Shown one piece after another: positions 38,668-51,283 of a stretch of 64,000 bases of DNA (positions are counted from its first letter, which is position 1; each line of letters begins with the position of its first letter). This DNA is from Alectoria sarmentosa (Eukaryota > Ascomycota > Lecanoromycetes > Lecanorales > Parmeliaceae): assembly GCA_009733775.1 (NCBI GenBank), contig WOGZ01000136.1, positions 21,600-85,599 of the forward strand, in the 5' to 3' direction. Below the pieces are notes generated by a model. The model saw nothing but the letters and a program-made list of their open reading frames with translations, did not search any database and had not been told where the DNA came from. The position numbers and the translations under genes were made by a program.

Positions 38668-40014
38668 TCATGCCCCATGCGAGCCCTGCGATGATGCCGA
38701 ATCCATTTTGAGACCATTCCAGTGGTTTGGAGCCCAGAGCTTTAACGGCGCTCCCTGGGACGGCGTCATTTGTGCCGCTGAACAACAGTTTGCACACCAG
38801 TGCTGGTGGTGAGGGTCGAGGCTCGGAGGCTGGGGAGCATGACCATTCATCTGATACCTGCTCTGACCTTGAAATTCGTAGCCTAGACAGGCTGAGCCGG
38901 AGCCCGAGGTAGAGCGTCTCTCGGGACCGGTGTGGGATGATTCAATGCCGGTCGTGAAGGCTGCCGAGTCGTGATGGGTTCCATGAGCCGCATTCGCAAG
39001 CGGCGGGCTCATGGGAGGAATGCTTGTTACTGTCGAAATATTCTGACACCAAAGATTTGAGCCGCGTAGGTGTTGGTGTTGGGGATTGCGTGCATGTGTG
39101 GATGTAAGGATCGAGGGTATATGACTGCTCGCGAACGGGTCCGCGTTTTGTTGCGGCCAGGCGGTCATCCCCGGGTTCGGGGAGTGAGAAGCTGTCCAGG
39201 AAGTTTCCGCGAGGTTGAACAGGTGTGGGGATCCAGGTACAGTTGGTGAAGAGGCGGGAGGAGCGTGGGAGGACCCGAAACCGGTGCGGAGTTCGGTTCT
39301 GAGCTTGCGTTAGTCGGGGGGCCCATGTAAGCAACAGAGGTCATACACTGCAACATCCTGAATGTAGCCATTGCCATGACTTTTGTTTCGATGGGGTTCT
39401 CGGTGCTCATCTGCTTGAGCCGCCGAGACATGGGAGCTAGACACGTTAGTCTTGCCAGTGGAGTGAGAAAACTGGCGTACCGATGGGTTTCATTCGATCT
39501 TGACTTTCTCCAATCTCCTACATCCTGATTCCCCTCGAGCCAAATGGGCACGTTGGCAAGCTCCGCGGGTACAGGCAGACCCTCGCCCTTTTGATGAGGC
39601 TCGACCTTCCAAGCCAACTTCCTCAAGGTGTTCCAATGGCGTGAACGGCTTCTCCATTGGGTTTCCCTATGGTAGGACTTTGTTAGCCAGCTCAAAGCGG
39701 ATAAATATGGTAGGAGCTTACTCCGCAATGAAGTCGTAATCGTAGCCGGCGAGGGTCAAAGCTCTTGTCAGTTCGTCCATTTTTTGTTTGACTTCGGGTA
39801 TGCGACGTTTTTCGATAAAGTGCCATTGAAAGAATTGTCTTCGAGATATTTCGAGCCTCATGGTCAGCTCGGTCTGAGTGCCAAGCATTATCTGGCGAGA
39901 TACTCCTTGGCCCTCTTGGTTTGTAGAAGCGGTCAGGCTCTCTCGATGTGCTGCCCCTAGTCCGAACAGATATTCTGGGGATTTGCATATTATATGTCGG
40001 ATTCCATTGAGCAT
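38668..40014 (-). pseudogene. Hypothetical Pro/Ser/His-rich protein, one nonsense codon
   Basis: Three minus-strand segments join in frame: 40014-39722, 39666-39481 and 39436-38668. The introns are GT-AG, 55 bp (39667-39721) and 44 bp (39437-39480, gactaac branch). The total is 416 codons with one interruption, a TAA at 39312-39310 where one C-to-T change from CAA would explain it. The N-terminal third is rich in charged residues and looks helical (RRIPEVKQKMDELTRAL). The C-terminal half is Pro/Ser/His/Gln-rich, as in fungal transcription regulators, but I see no DNA-binding domain and name no family. The true start may be upstream of 40014. Confidence 0.5.
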
Positions 40015-43000
40015 TGGAGGAGCGCAAAAAGACTGCGGTGTATCGATGATGCATCATACTTGTGAAAAGAGCGCTGAAAAATGCCATTGCTGCTCGAAAT
40101 GAGTCGTTGCATGGGCCTGAAATTGACGGCAAAATGATGCATGGAGGTATCCGAAGGGGAAGAATGGCCACATGGCGGGAACAGGGGTGATCGGTCCTGA
40201 CTCAAGCTTCGTCTGCAATTCAAGTAGTGGAGATAGAGAGAGCCTCCTGTCATGGGGGTTAGAGTGGTCTGTCGTAGCGCATCACTGTCAAGATGATGTA
40301 AAATCTAAGTCGATTCCTCCCAGCCTTCGGGGTTTTTACGCAGATGGCAAAATGATCGCGCATTTCTTTACAGTCGCCAGATAGCATCCTGAGCCGGCCC
40401 CTGTTTTTTCCCCAACAAGCCTGACCTGCATATTTTAAAATGATCAGTAGCTTTGGAGGACAGCGGCTGTGATGCAGCATCTTCAAAAAGTACCTATCAA
40501 GGTTACACTCAGGATTGCTACCAACGGGAGGTTGGCCAATCAACAGTGGTCTTAGTAAGATATAAGGATCATTCCAGGGGTTGTTCTGCTGATTCGGCGG
40601 TGAACGAGCCACTCGAACAGCAATATCTCATTGCCCAAGAGGCATCAAGGCTGTCAATACTAGGGTCATGAGACTCTTTTTATCAAAGTGAGATGCCGCT
40701 ACGTGAATATTCTGTGAGCAGTCAGGGCCTGGCAAATCCTATATGAAAGCTGAAGAACAGAGCAAAGACTCGGTTGGATGATGGATCCTTACAATTTCCT
40801 TAGCCCCCAACACGCTAGCACGTGGAAATTTCCGCATTTTCAGCCTCGCGGGGTCTCAGTAGGCGGATTTTTTGAGCTGTCACATGTAGTGGCGCCTTGA
40901 TGCGCATCATGGAAATCGGGCTGTTAGATTAAGCCTGGAGATTTCCAATTCAAGGCGAGTAACCTGGTTAAAAAAGGGGTTTAGGTTCCCTTCACACAAA
41001 TCAGAGACCCAGACTTATTAGCTAATAGCGGTACAGCCCTGCGGGGCTATCGAGATATCTCCCTCCTGGCGCCAGAGCTGTTAGAGGTGGGAAGATGGCC
41101 CGAACCTATCCGGATGACCAGTCTCGTTTTAGCCAGATGTCAATACGTGTAAACATTCCCTGCTCACGTATGATGATAGTCAAAAAAGCCGATGGAAGAA
41201 GAACAAAGTGAATGCAAGGCACGGTTGAGTAAGAGGAAAGGCTGAGAAACGGTGGATGTGTGGATCCTTTCTCTCAAGAATTCCCGTCTTCCGTTCTGCG
41301 CCCTGAATGATAGCTAGACTTGCTAGCAGGCAACCGACGTTGATGTTTCATCCGATACCATGTCGAAGGTATGGTATTGGACAGGATAATACTGGGAGAT
41401 CTTTATCCGCTTTGACTTGAAGTCTTTTCCTCCTATCGACTCCTTGTGCCACCTGATATGCATGTTTAGCGTTGTCGTGCATTTCATAGGTCGGCTGACA
41501 ATCCTGTCAATTTTACGCATCTCTTCAGAAGCACCCACGGCTCTAGCTTGAACTATCTCTTCCAAATATGGTTAATGAGTCCCTTACTAGTCGTTCACAA
41601 TAATTGCCTATGAAATTTATCAGGTCAGAGCGTTTTAAACGCCAATGTGAGTGTATGTGGTGAGGAGTGCTTGTAAACGGACGAACTATTTGTCCGACAA
41701 GGTGAAAACTTCGCTGACCCTTGTAACATACCTGACTAGGATCATACACAATCTTCAACGCTGCTATTCATGAGATAAGGGCGAAAATGGTCCGGTGCAG
41801 ACTTCAGTACCATCGATATCCAAGTTCTACGGGCATCATCCGAAAACGCCAACGGAAGCCTCAGTCACAGACATTTCGCGTCATCCTCAGGCGCATTAAC
41901 AGCAGCAGACGAATACACCGTGCGTTTGCATGCATCAGGAGACGCGTCAAAATGTGATGCAGAGCTGTACAGTGGCGCTGATGAAAAAGCGGTGGGTTTC
42001 AATCCTGGCCTGTCATGCGTCGATTTCCAAAATTAGGCCCAAAAAAAACAGTCAAGCCAACCAAATTGATGTCTGGACAGCAGAGATGAATATGACCGAT
42101 CTCCGCACTTCTTAAAATCAGATATTCTCGGTCCCGCACCCACAACGGCTAGAAAAACTTTAGCAATCTCCACACACATCATGTCTACCTCAGAAAAAAA
42201 AGAGCAAGTCAGACACACGTCTCGAAGCCACCCTCAGGACCGTCATGCTGGTAGTCGAAAGATTGAGGATGCCTTCGAAGGGCAGCGATACCGGTACGGA
42301 TGCTGAGCTCGTTGATGCTACATGGCTTGGGAAGATGGCTGACGACGAATGACAGAGAGGCAACTCAGAGCTCACCAAAACAAGACCCTTGGGAGAACCA
42401 TCCTCTTTCTCCATCTATAAAGCGGTGGTTGAATGAAGCCGGACCATTCTGCGCACTTCATCTCCAGAGGGTCAGAGATGGATGTCCGGAAAGCAACGAT
42501 GCACTAGCGTACAATACCAGCGAGACCTTCGAGGACATTTTCGGGTCTGCTCCAACGCAGAAGGAAGTGGAACACGCTCGTCGACAGACCAAGGTATGCC
42601 AATCTTGTCCATCCATTTATGCAACTATGTCTGAGGCAGAAACCAGCTGTGATCTATGCCATCCCTCGGATCCCGCTCGCGAGACACCCGCTCGAAAAGG
42701 CGTCCATCGAAGCATAGCGATCATACACAGGAGTGGTAGATACATAAAGCCACGGCCATGTCAAGATTTCAATCTATAATCTGTCGACGAAGGCAGGACC
42801 TTTCAAGCACATTCGGCTTTTACTTGGCTGTAGTTAGGCGTTTGAACATTGAAGTAGACGTCGGTTACACCCAAGCCTTCTTCGGAGATCATCAGCATGG
42901 GCTCTCCTATCATCTTGAAAATCCTTTTCAGACTAGGAGAAGCTGATTTCCTTCTCCATAATTGCCTATGCATTGCTGGTTAATCATAGGCGTGCAACAG

Positions 43001-45595
43001 TAGAGTGCGGTTTTGCAGCGTTGTTATGCCAACCTTCAGCCCGAATAATAGCCGGCTCTTCCCACACCTCCAACATTTTGGCTCAATGCTCACACGCTTC
43101 TTCCCACCTATACCTTTTTAGGTAGCAGCCTTACCAATATAGGTAAGGCTACGGAGAGCCTTCTCGTGGGTAATCCTCGGATTGATCCCCGAAAGGCAAC
43201 AAACATTGCTCCCTCTTTCCATCATGCGTAGCGCAAGCACTCCCTCATCGACCGTGCATACAGTGCCTACCCAAACACTATATAGACCCAGGCTTACTCT
43301 TAGATTCACGCCCAGAGGGTATAAGCTCCGGCAACATACTGAAGACTGACTTCTGACCACCACACAGTCCCGCCTATCAACCTACTCTCTCAAGGTTGGA
43401 ACAGGATCCTGCCTCCAGTGACTGAGACAACTGTTGGATATAGCACAGTAATTCTGGACTCCCGTGCACCGGAACTACCTTGCGCTCTTTCTCTCTCACT
43501 CCCCCCTACAAAGGAATGCCAACATGTACACGGGACTTTAAGATCACTTTGAGGCGGACCATCTTCAAACATAACGTGAGGTCAGGTTCGAGTCTCCTAC
43601 ATCCGCTGCGCGGCGCTCCGCGGTTACGTCAAAAAATTCGAAGATCAAGGACTCATACATCTTCTGTTACGATTTTCGAGGAACCTCGACCAGACTTCAC
43701 GCTCAACCTTGCGAAGCGGTCGAAAAGATCTACAAAGCATAAAATGGCTGAGTCTTGTCGATTGTTGGATAACTATTTTCCCAAGTACGATGGCTGTACC
43801 TCGATAGATCAGTCTCCTGGGACTCTCGTCTATTGGGCTATTGCGCCAAGGTAATATTAAAGCAAAGGGTACATCACCTCCCACAGAACCTCCCTGTGAA
43901 GATTTATATCATCATCTGACCTGATCCTGCTAATGCGCCGACAGCAAAGGCGTGATGATCCATGACTGCTATATTTCCCGTGCCCGCCGCTCTACTATAG
44001 AGAAAGACGCTCATTGGTTGCAGGGGTGCTTTGAAAAAGATTCTTTTTACATCGTGGGAAAACAAATATAACACTGGGTAGAGCCCCTATCTCATAAGCA
44101 CGACCGTCGTCCTGATACGCCCTGTGATGGGCGCCACCCGTTAAGATTGGGCGTTAGGGCCCCCCCCCAAAAAGTTGCATGGTCAGGTCCTGGTTAACGT
44201 TGCATTTTGACGTCTTCGATGGTGGGCATCGCATAGTCGGGGCTATATGAAACTAGCTACGAACTGTGCCGTCGAACATCTGTGCGGCGTGCAGCGCGTG
44301 AGCTTCGAGATTCGCCCACCATCAGTATCTGCCTTTATCCCTGACTAACGTTAATCAATTGGAATTCGGAAAGATTGATTGCAAGAGCCTGCCCGGAATA
44401 CTGGCCACTCGTGTCGAATAGCACGTCCAAGTGGTGACTCTGGATACAGACTCAGTCGTCTCTCTGCCTCCATAGGGTGGTCTTCGACTGTTTGAGCACA
44501 CTGTATGCTGTAAGTCATGGGCATAGCAGCCGAGGCGGCGCGTTTGTACTGCTCGGTGATTTTTTTTTGAATTCGGGAAGCGGGTAAAGTAACATCCTGC
44601 CGCTTCCACGGGAGATATCAACCTGGTTATTCGGCCGTCGGCACATCTCAAGGCTAAGCGCTAGAGAAACTTGACAGGGCAGCCAGTGATCAGCCTAAGA
44701 TAGTTCTGTTTCTGGGCTCCAGCTCTACCGTCATGTACCGATGCCCAATCACTCTCATTTTCGGCCTTTCTTGCAATCTCAAGCTTGTCAGAGACAGCTT
44801 GGGACCCGGGTCTATGATAGGAAGGGAAAATCCAAAATGTAACCTTTCCTGTAAGCTCACGAATGACCGATTGAAAGCGTACCTAAGATCACGAAAGATT
44901 GTGTACTAACAGGGGATTACGATTGTGGCTGTTTCCTGAATCGCGACTGGCTTGCCTTGCAGGGGTGAGGCTCGTCATCATTGGTTGTTCGGCCAACTCA
45001 GCTGGCCTTCCCATGCCTAGTGGCGTATGAGCTTGTGCCCCATCACCTGAGTAGACTGAGTGCGCGATACCGAATCCTTTCATTTCTGGCGCGTTTACTC
45101 CAATCTCTTCTGCAATAACACAAATTCCATCTAGATGGAGACTGTCTTGGAATCTTTTGGGACCCAATAATTTGTGATACATCAGAAATCCTGAAGTAGA
45201 CTTGTCTTCACGGGTACCATACCCATGTCATGAAAATGGAAATTATCAACTTCTAGCCGCTGACAAGATCATTGCACTGCATGTCCCTGGATATACATTG
45301 ACAAAAAATTTGCAGGAACGCCAATGCACATCTTTCCCGATCTGGATTACTTGACTTCAAGCTTGCCCGACATCGCAGGACCGCGCCCTGAGCGTCGGTG
45401 AGACTCTCTCCTCATTGCCAAAGCCAGCACAACGTCGCGTCTCTCCTGAAATGAAAACCTGGCATCTCCTCTACAGATCAGGGCACCTTTTCTATAAGAG
45501 CTGGATCTTCCTTTCTATACCCGGGCGCCCTGTCTGCTCACATCTCGTCCCATCGGACCCAACAAGGAGAAACCACGACTTCTAGTCACACGATA
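40015..45595. other. Gene-poor balanced island, middle part
   Basis: No gene could be supported. Weak candidates are minus 41323-41758 (two overlapping frames) and plus 42181-42779. In the latter, an ATG at 42181 is followed by an 8-A run after which a different frame reads better. Poly-C occurs at 44161-44168. A small hairpin with AGCCTTACC/GGTAAGGCT arms lies at 43127-43150. Confidence 0.45.
43127..43150. repeat. Small perfect hairpin
   Basis: AGCCTTACC and GGTAAGGCT separated by 6 nt. No adjacent gene or T-run identifies it as a terminator. Confidence 0.5.
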
Positions 45596-46871
45596 ATGAG
45601 CTCTGAGTTCGAGGTCGTCATAGAGCTGCCGGAGAGGTCGTGCTCTCCCCAAGTACTCAAGCAGATACTCGCCCAAGTAAAGATTTTCTTCGACAGATTA
45701 TCGAACAGCCTTAGTGAATCTGCAGGTTAACGTCTCAGAGTGACGTGAGTCTACACATCAGCGGCAAGAAGTAAGACTTCAGCTGACGTATTGGCCTTCA
45801 ATAGGATCGGTCCATGGGAAGCTCAGCATCGCCGGTGAGCTGGAGAGTTTTCAGTCGACGCGCCACAGAGCTTGCTCAATAATGCTTCTGCCCAAACGTT
45901 GCCGCTCGACAGCCTTGTCAAACACGCTGCCTTAGGGTCTAGTCCGGTACAACTTGGTGGAGTGCATACGTTGGTCTCCTTTCTCTACAATTGCTGCTGG
46001 GCACGACTAATTGCTCCAGTTTGGTCCAGCAACAAGGACAAGGAGGGCAATTCCTTAAAGAAGAGGGTCATGAATTCGACCAATACTCAGCACAAGGCGC
46101 GAATTCTGGAGATCTCAATATCCTCTTCCCGTAAGTGCTCCAATCTTAGTTTCACAAAATTCTGGAGCAAAGTCTTACACTTTCGATCTCAGCGACCACG
46201 ACTTCGGAATACGTTCCGATGGCTTGTCCTCTCCATTTAAAGGACAGTCCTACCTCTGTTTGGATCCCCTCCAAGGATTTGATATCAATGGCCAATCTCT
46301 ACCGCCATCTCCCGAGCTGATGCCATCAAACGCCACGAACCCCTCAAATACCCGAGAGATCGATGTTCTCCCTCAGATTGGCAATGAAACCCCTATTCGT
46401 CGGGCCGCCGATAACCTTGCCGCAAGACCTCTCTCCGAATATGCGATCTCCCCAAGAGATCTATACGCCACACTACGGTGGGAGGCTTCGCGTTCCCCAG
46501 CCAACTACTAGACACCTAGATCTGGCAGGCTGAGCAAGTCGCGCTCTCCATCTCGCAAAAGAGGCTAGGAGAGTTTCTCTACACTCGCCGCTTTTCATAG
46601 GACGTTTGCTTCATTTGAAGGGAATACATTCAGAAAATTCATGCTCAATTCTGTCCAGTGGAACGGGCCTCCAAATGGGATGGCCGCAAGAATCCTCAAG
46701 TACTGCAGAGCTAGGAGTGCTGTTTCATCTGTCCCAGGCGACATTGTCAGTTGTCGATCTATAATCACCAATGACAATGTTGATATCATGTTACGATTCG
46801 ATATATCTCTCGGCCTTTTCAAGAATCCTTGCGCTTCAAAATCGATCTCAACGTCATATGCATACTTTTAA
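45596..46871 (+). pseudogene. Hypothetical multi-exon gene with several in-frame stops
   Basis: Spliced frame from the ATG at 45596: 45596-45744, 45805-45969, 46020-46130, 46193-46871. Introns are 60 bp (gtgagt..tag), 50 bp (gttggt..cag with actaat) and 62 bp (gtaagt..cag). The frame stays open through every junction except for TAA 45728-45730, TGA 45836-45838, TAG 46509-46511 and TAG 46566-46568; the final stop is TAA 46869-46871. Each internal stop is one C-to-T step from CAA, CGA or CAG. The middle is Gly/Gln-rich (LVQQQGQGGQFLKEEG) and a later part is Ser/Arg-rich (SGRLSKSRSPSRKRG). No domain recognised. The same frame may continue past 46871 through a further intron. Confidence 0.5.
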
Positions 46872-49204
46872 AGTATACCCTTATCACTATACCTTGCTAA
46901 CGCGAACGCAGCCTTCGACACACATCCTGAGACACGGCCCTGCAACTCACTTTTCGAACTCGTTGAGCTCCTCATTGTGCCTCGGGAATAGTCTTTGAAG
47001 ATAAAGAAAAAGTCAACACTGTCCGTCTACGTTGTACTCAATTTTGGAGGAGATATCTTCGGTCTGGAACTCTCGAGGGTCTCCAACATATCCTTCTCCT
47101 CCAAATTGGACGAGTCAGAGATATTGGGCACTCTCTCACTATTGGCTTGTTACTTTAATCCGGACCTCCAAGTTGTACTCACGAATCAAAGCGTTGGAGA
47201 GATTGGCTATATGTAACATAATTGCGTCCCAAGAATTCTCTGAGACTTCGACTAATTCCTAGCCACGACGTCTAGCTACGCTTTCCTCGTTTTCAGATCT
47301 CGTCAATCGGCCTATTGCGAGATATAGCGAGATGGCAAATCCAAGGCAAATGATTCTATAATTCCTTCCGCATAATTCGCGCGCAGTATTACCTTCCAAG
47401 TTGGAAACCTGAAATCTCCTGCCGAATTCGCCTGTGTCCTCCAAATGGTGTTGAACTCCTCCAAAGCATGTGATAGATCATTCTACAGGGACCTTCTTGC
47501 TCAGCGTATTCGTTATATCATCAGGAACACTGCTCCTTACCGGTGTGGGGTACTGGCTACTTGCCGCATCCGCTGTACTCTCCTCGTATCCTCCCCCGTA
47601 TGACGCCATCTGTCCATGGAAGGCGTAATTCTCAATCGAAAGATCTTCGTTTGTGATTGGAAATGACACAACGAGTGTGATGTCGAGGAGGAAAGTTGAG
47701 AGAGAGAGATGAAGATAAACCTCATCGTGAATTAGATCAGTGAGTTGGATAAATAAACTGAAAGGCGTAATTGTTGACCAGATGTTAGAAGAATTGGAGA
47801 GGAGCGCTAGAAGATTTGGTGATGATTGCTCGGTTGACAAAAGCTTGAATCCTGGAATCGACGCTGGCAGTGTAAAGGGAAGCTGTGTTCATTTGGACGT
47901 ACGGGAATACTCAAGGTGGCAAGCAATCGGCGTTACCCCTCACTGGGTCGCTGACGTTGTCAGGGACTTCTCGCGCCACTACGGACCTCGAAACAGACCC
48001 AGAACTCAAGAGCCTGTTGCTCGAAGCCACACTAGATATGTTCTGGGTTCGTCGTATTTGTGAGCAGCAATAGAGAAAATTGCACTATATATAACAACAG
48101 AACAGCCCTTGGAAATGGCAAAGAGAATCGACAGAAGAGCATGGACTGCTCAGCATGCTATTGACTCTGATGAGAACAGTTTTGCTTCTTGGAAGATTGG
48201 AACGTGGAGTCCGCAACATGTTATTGTAAATCCTTGCATCAACGGCTCTCCGTCGCACGCCATCATCCAAGTTCTCATGGTACAAATGACACGATTCGAG
48301 CATAGCCACTGCCAACCAGGTACATCTCAGTCTCGCGAATATAATGTGCAAAGGACAATCCGTTTCGGGGCAGTGCTATGCGCGAGTCGCGGAAGGGCCT
48401 GTCGCGACGAAACCAAAGCCGACTGCAACTTCAGGCGCTTTTGACACATAAGGGGTGCATGAATACAAGCATTCTATCCTTGTTGTTCTCGAAGTAATCC
48501 ACTGATCCATCGCATCTGTCGGCATTTGGAATGTTTTCCAACAGATCATCAACCAGTAGTCCGGTGTGTCTTTGGATCATGTTCTCACCGTACTATCACC
48601 TTACCCTACACTGGCTCATCCCAACCGTTGTCTGAGCACTCAATCACCCAAGCGACCAAACTTCAACCCCCGACCGCCCGCCCCGCATCCTCCGCGTACG
48701 CCACCATTCTCAAAACCATGAACGCCTCGAGCGGCCAGACTACTTTCGGAGCTCGCGGGGCTGGAGCCGTCATCTCGTCGTCCGGGTGGGTCAGCGAGTA
48801 CTCTAAAGCAGCCTCGTCAGCCTCGTGGCGAGCCTTAATTCAAGAGTCCACCGTGTGCGTAAATTCAGGTTTTGATATTGGTAGATAAGCCGTGGTGTCA
48901 GCGGTGTGGGGGCGGGCATCGTGGATGGAAGACAGCTGATGCGAGTGGCTTGGAGAAGACGTAATCCCGTACTTGAATTGTACGGCAGAGGAGTCTTTAG
49001 CCCCCAAACCATATTTCAGCATCCCTATTTCATTCATGCGAAGGGCTACAGACTTCGAGAAAACTGGCCCCTCGAACGGGCGTGGGCACTGGTTTTTTTT
49101 TCTGGCTCCTTTGGCCCTCACGGTTGTGAGCCACTCATGTCCATCATGCGCGATCATTCTATCCATTCCTCGAGCTCGCAAACCTTGAAGCCTTCAGGTA
49201 ACTA
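46872..49204. other. Balanced island with degraded coding fragments
   Basis: No complete gene supported. Fragments: plus 47740-47879 joined to 47964-48073 by an 84-bp intron would encode a C-terminal end (DLETDPELKSLLLEATLDMF). Plus 46914-47216 and minus 48840-49181 are open but unrecognised. They could belong to the broken gene upstream or to other relics. Confidence 0.35.
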
Positions 49205-49703
49205 TGTTGGAACATTGAGGACGGCTGGTTGTTATTCTATGGAGGAGTACTACAACTTTTACTAAATACCAAGCATTATAGGGCTGAGGTGCCGACTTCC
49301 ACGGGTATAAGGGTTAGGAGCCAGGGGAGGAAAGGAGGAAAGCGGAAGTGCACCAGGTAAGGCAGTCAAGGGAGGATAGTTCAGAAAGAGACGGGAAGAA
49401 ACAGACACCTCGAAGTCTACGAACTAATCACTCGACACACCCTACAGCAGCCACGTCAACACGTCTAAAGCACTCTTTTGGTTTTTCTACGTGAACGAGG
49501 TTTACGGTCTAAGGAGGCTTCAAAGCAGGACATAGGCAAAGGATTCATGGGGGTCATAATTACAGCCTCAGGGGGCAGCAAATAGGTCTTCGCAGCAGGG
49601 GGAGTGTTGGAATTCAGCACCTCAGCCCTATAATGCTTGGTATGTAGTTCAATTGTACTCCTCCTCCATAGAGTAACAACCAGCCGTCATCAATATTCCA
49701 ACA
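49205..49703. mobile_element. 499-bp inverted-repeat element with LTR-like ends
   Basis: Arm 1 (49205-49301) and arm 2 (49605-49703) are near-identical reverse complements of about 97-99 bp. Both share accaagcattatagggctgag read in the same sense, and cggctggttgtta. Arm 2 read forward begins tgttggaatt and ends ttccaaca, the TG..CA ends typical of LTRs, and is preceded by a purine-rich gcagcagggggag. Flanks are aacta (left) and cacta (right), a possible target duplication with one mismatch. The 303-bp centre has no open frame of note. Confidence 0.75.
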
Positions 49704-50296
49704 CACTACTGATCAACCCCCCCAGTGGCAACGTGATTTTTTCGGGGGGGTTGTAAATGATCGTGAGTGTCAGCCGAAGCTATAGCAGAGCTGTGCAAAC
49801 CAGCAGAAGTTCTCGCGGACCCACTTGGTATCAGATGGTCTTATTCCATTGTCACACAGCCCTCTAGGCCAAAGGGAACATCGCGGAAGGCTGTGTCGGT
49901 AACTTGCCCTCACAACCACTCATCAATAACAATGCGGGAACTTGTAGGCACAGCCTCGGCTTTTCTTTGTGACACTCCTTATTCTTTGACATGATCATTT
50001 TACGGGGAAACATGAATGAGAAGACCGAGGAGCTTGGGCAGCATTCGCAGACATTAAACTCATGAAGGAGGACTTGAAAATCCCTCATCCTAACAAAGCC
50101 TGTTTCCAACGCCGACTGCTTCGTTGGTTCTAAGATGGGGATATTGGCCGGTTAGAACCTCTGTTAAATAAAATTAGAGGAACGCCACGTCCCTTTATAT
50201 CATGTACACTTCGCCTTTTGCGAGATAGTAGTCTGCCTTCCTCCAGTAATATATTTCCTTCGAAGGTACGTAGTGCTACTTCTCCTGCCAGCTACC
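49704..50296. other. Intergenic and promoter of membrane protein gene
   Basis: No gene recognised. A short T and G run (49738-49750) lies near the left end. The right part should hold the promoter of the gene starting at 50297. Confidence 0.45.
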
Positions 50297-51115
50297 ATGC
50301 CACCTATCTTCACTTCAACATATATTATCCTCGGCACAATAGGAAGTCTACTTGTCCTTCTCATGGCTGTACTGGTCTTCTTCATCATTGTTGTTGGTTT
50401 GCTTATCGGGGGCTGCTATTGTTCCTACCAGACGAGAAAATTTCACCCGACTTTCGCCAGCAACAGAAGACGTATCATCATCACTAGTCTTCCACCTTCA
50501 TATTCTGTTTCTGATATCGCGAATCTTGTCCGATTGCAAGGTATGGGACCTTCTACGCGGCTCATACAGGATGTGGAATCGGAGGACTCCAATTCCGCTG
50601 GCTCTGGTAGGAATTCAAATAATTTAGGCCAGCGTCTATTACCACCCCCCGCAGGCGCCTCCAGCTTGATACATAGTTCACGATATATTCGCGGCAGAAG
50701 TTCCCGGCGCTCTGATAGATATCCTTCGAGATTGGAAGAGCGCACTCAGACTCGTGGTGCTGTATTGTTGTCAGGGGATGACTCGAGATCCGAAAGTCAA
50801 GATCAAAATCGACGAAGGCAGGCCAGGAGTTCCCAGTGCTCTGATGAGTACGCCCCGAGGTCAAACAGACGCCAGCAAAGTCGTTCGCCTGAATTATCGT
50901 CTAGAGACGGGTCAAGATCTAATCGATTTATCCAGCATCATCGCTCGGATATTGCACGCTCAAGGTCACGGTATGTAGGCCAATCACGGAATCTTGGATC
51001 ATCAAGGGGGAGGTCGTATGAACGTGGTAGCGGGTCTGGACAATGGGGGTCATTGTCTTGTGACGGGCGGCCTGGCCTCAGCCGAGCCTATGAAGCTGAT
51101 GGCGACAATTGGTAA
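50297..51115 (+). CDS. Single-pass membrane protein with Ser/Arg-rich tail
   Basis: A single open exon of 272 residues. I chose the ATG at 50297 (MPPIFTSTYI) over non-ATG codons upstream. Residues of about 9-40 form one long hydrophobic membrane segment (GSLLVLLMAVLVFFIIVVG) followed by a Cys-containing juxtamembrane stretch (GGCYCSYQTRK). About 230 residues of low-complexity, Ser/Arg/Asp/Gln-rich, probably disordered tail follow. The positive charge just after the helix suggests the tail is cytosolic. Similar small fungal membrane proteins are often lineage-specific. No catalytic domain seen, function unknown. It is one of the few long stop-free frames in this island. Confidence 0.6.
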   Translation: MPPIFTSTYIILGTIGSLLVLLMAVLVFFIIVVGLLIGGCYCSYQTRKFHPTFASNRRRIIITSLPPSYSVSDIANLVRLQGMGPSTRLIQDVESEDSNSAGSGRNSNNLGQRLLPPPAGASSLIHSSRYIRGRSSRRSDRYPSRLEERTQTRGAVLLSGDDSRSESQDQNRRRQARSSQCSDEYAPRSNRRQQSRSPELSSRDGSRSNRFIQHHRSDIARSRSRYVGQSRNLGSSRGRSYERGSGSGQWGSLSCDGRPGLSRAYEADGDNW

Positions 51116-51283
51116 CCAAATTAGCTTTTGGAAGGGTGATAGTGACGGATGGTGACTGAACATGAACTTGTGGTCACCTTTTTGTGATGGATTCTACTTG
51201 AAATCAAACAGAGTGGTGTGCAATTACAAGCATTGAACAAGATTTACCATACTTGGATCGGTGTAATGTACATATGCATGTCA

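Noticed and set aside
43575..43600. ggttcgagtc, another B-box look-alike
   Set aside because: The T-stem bases do not pair and there is no acceptor stem.
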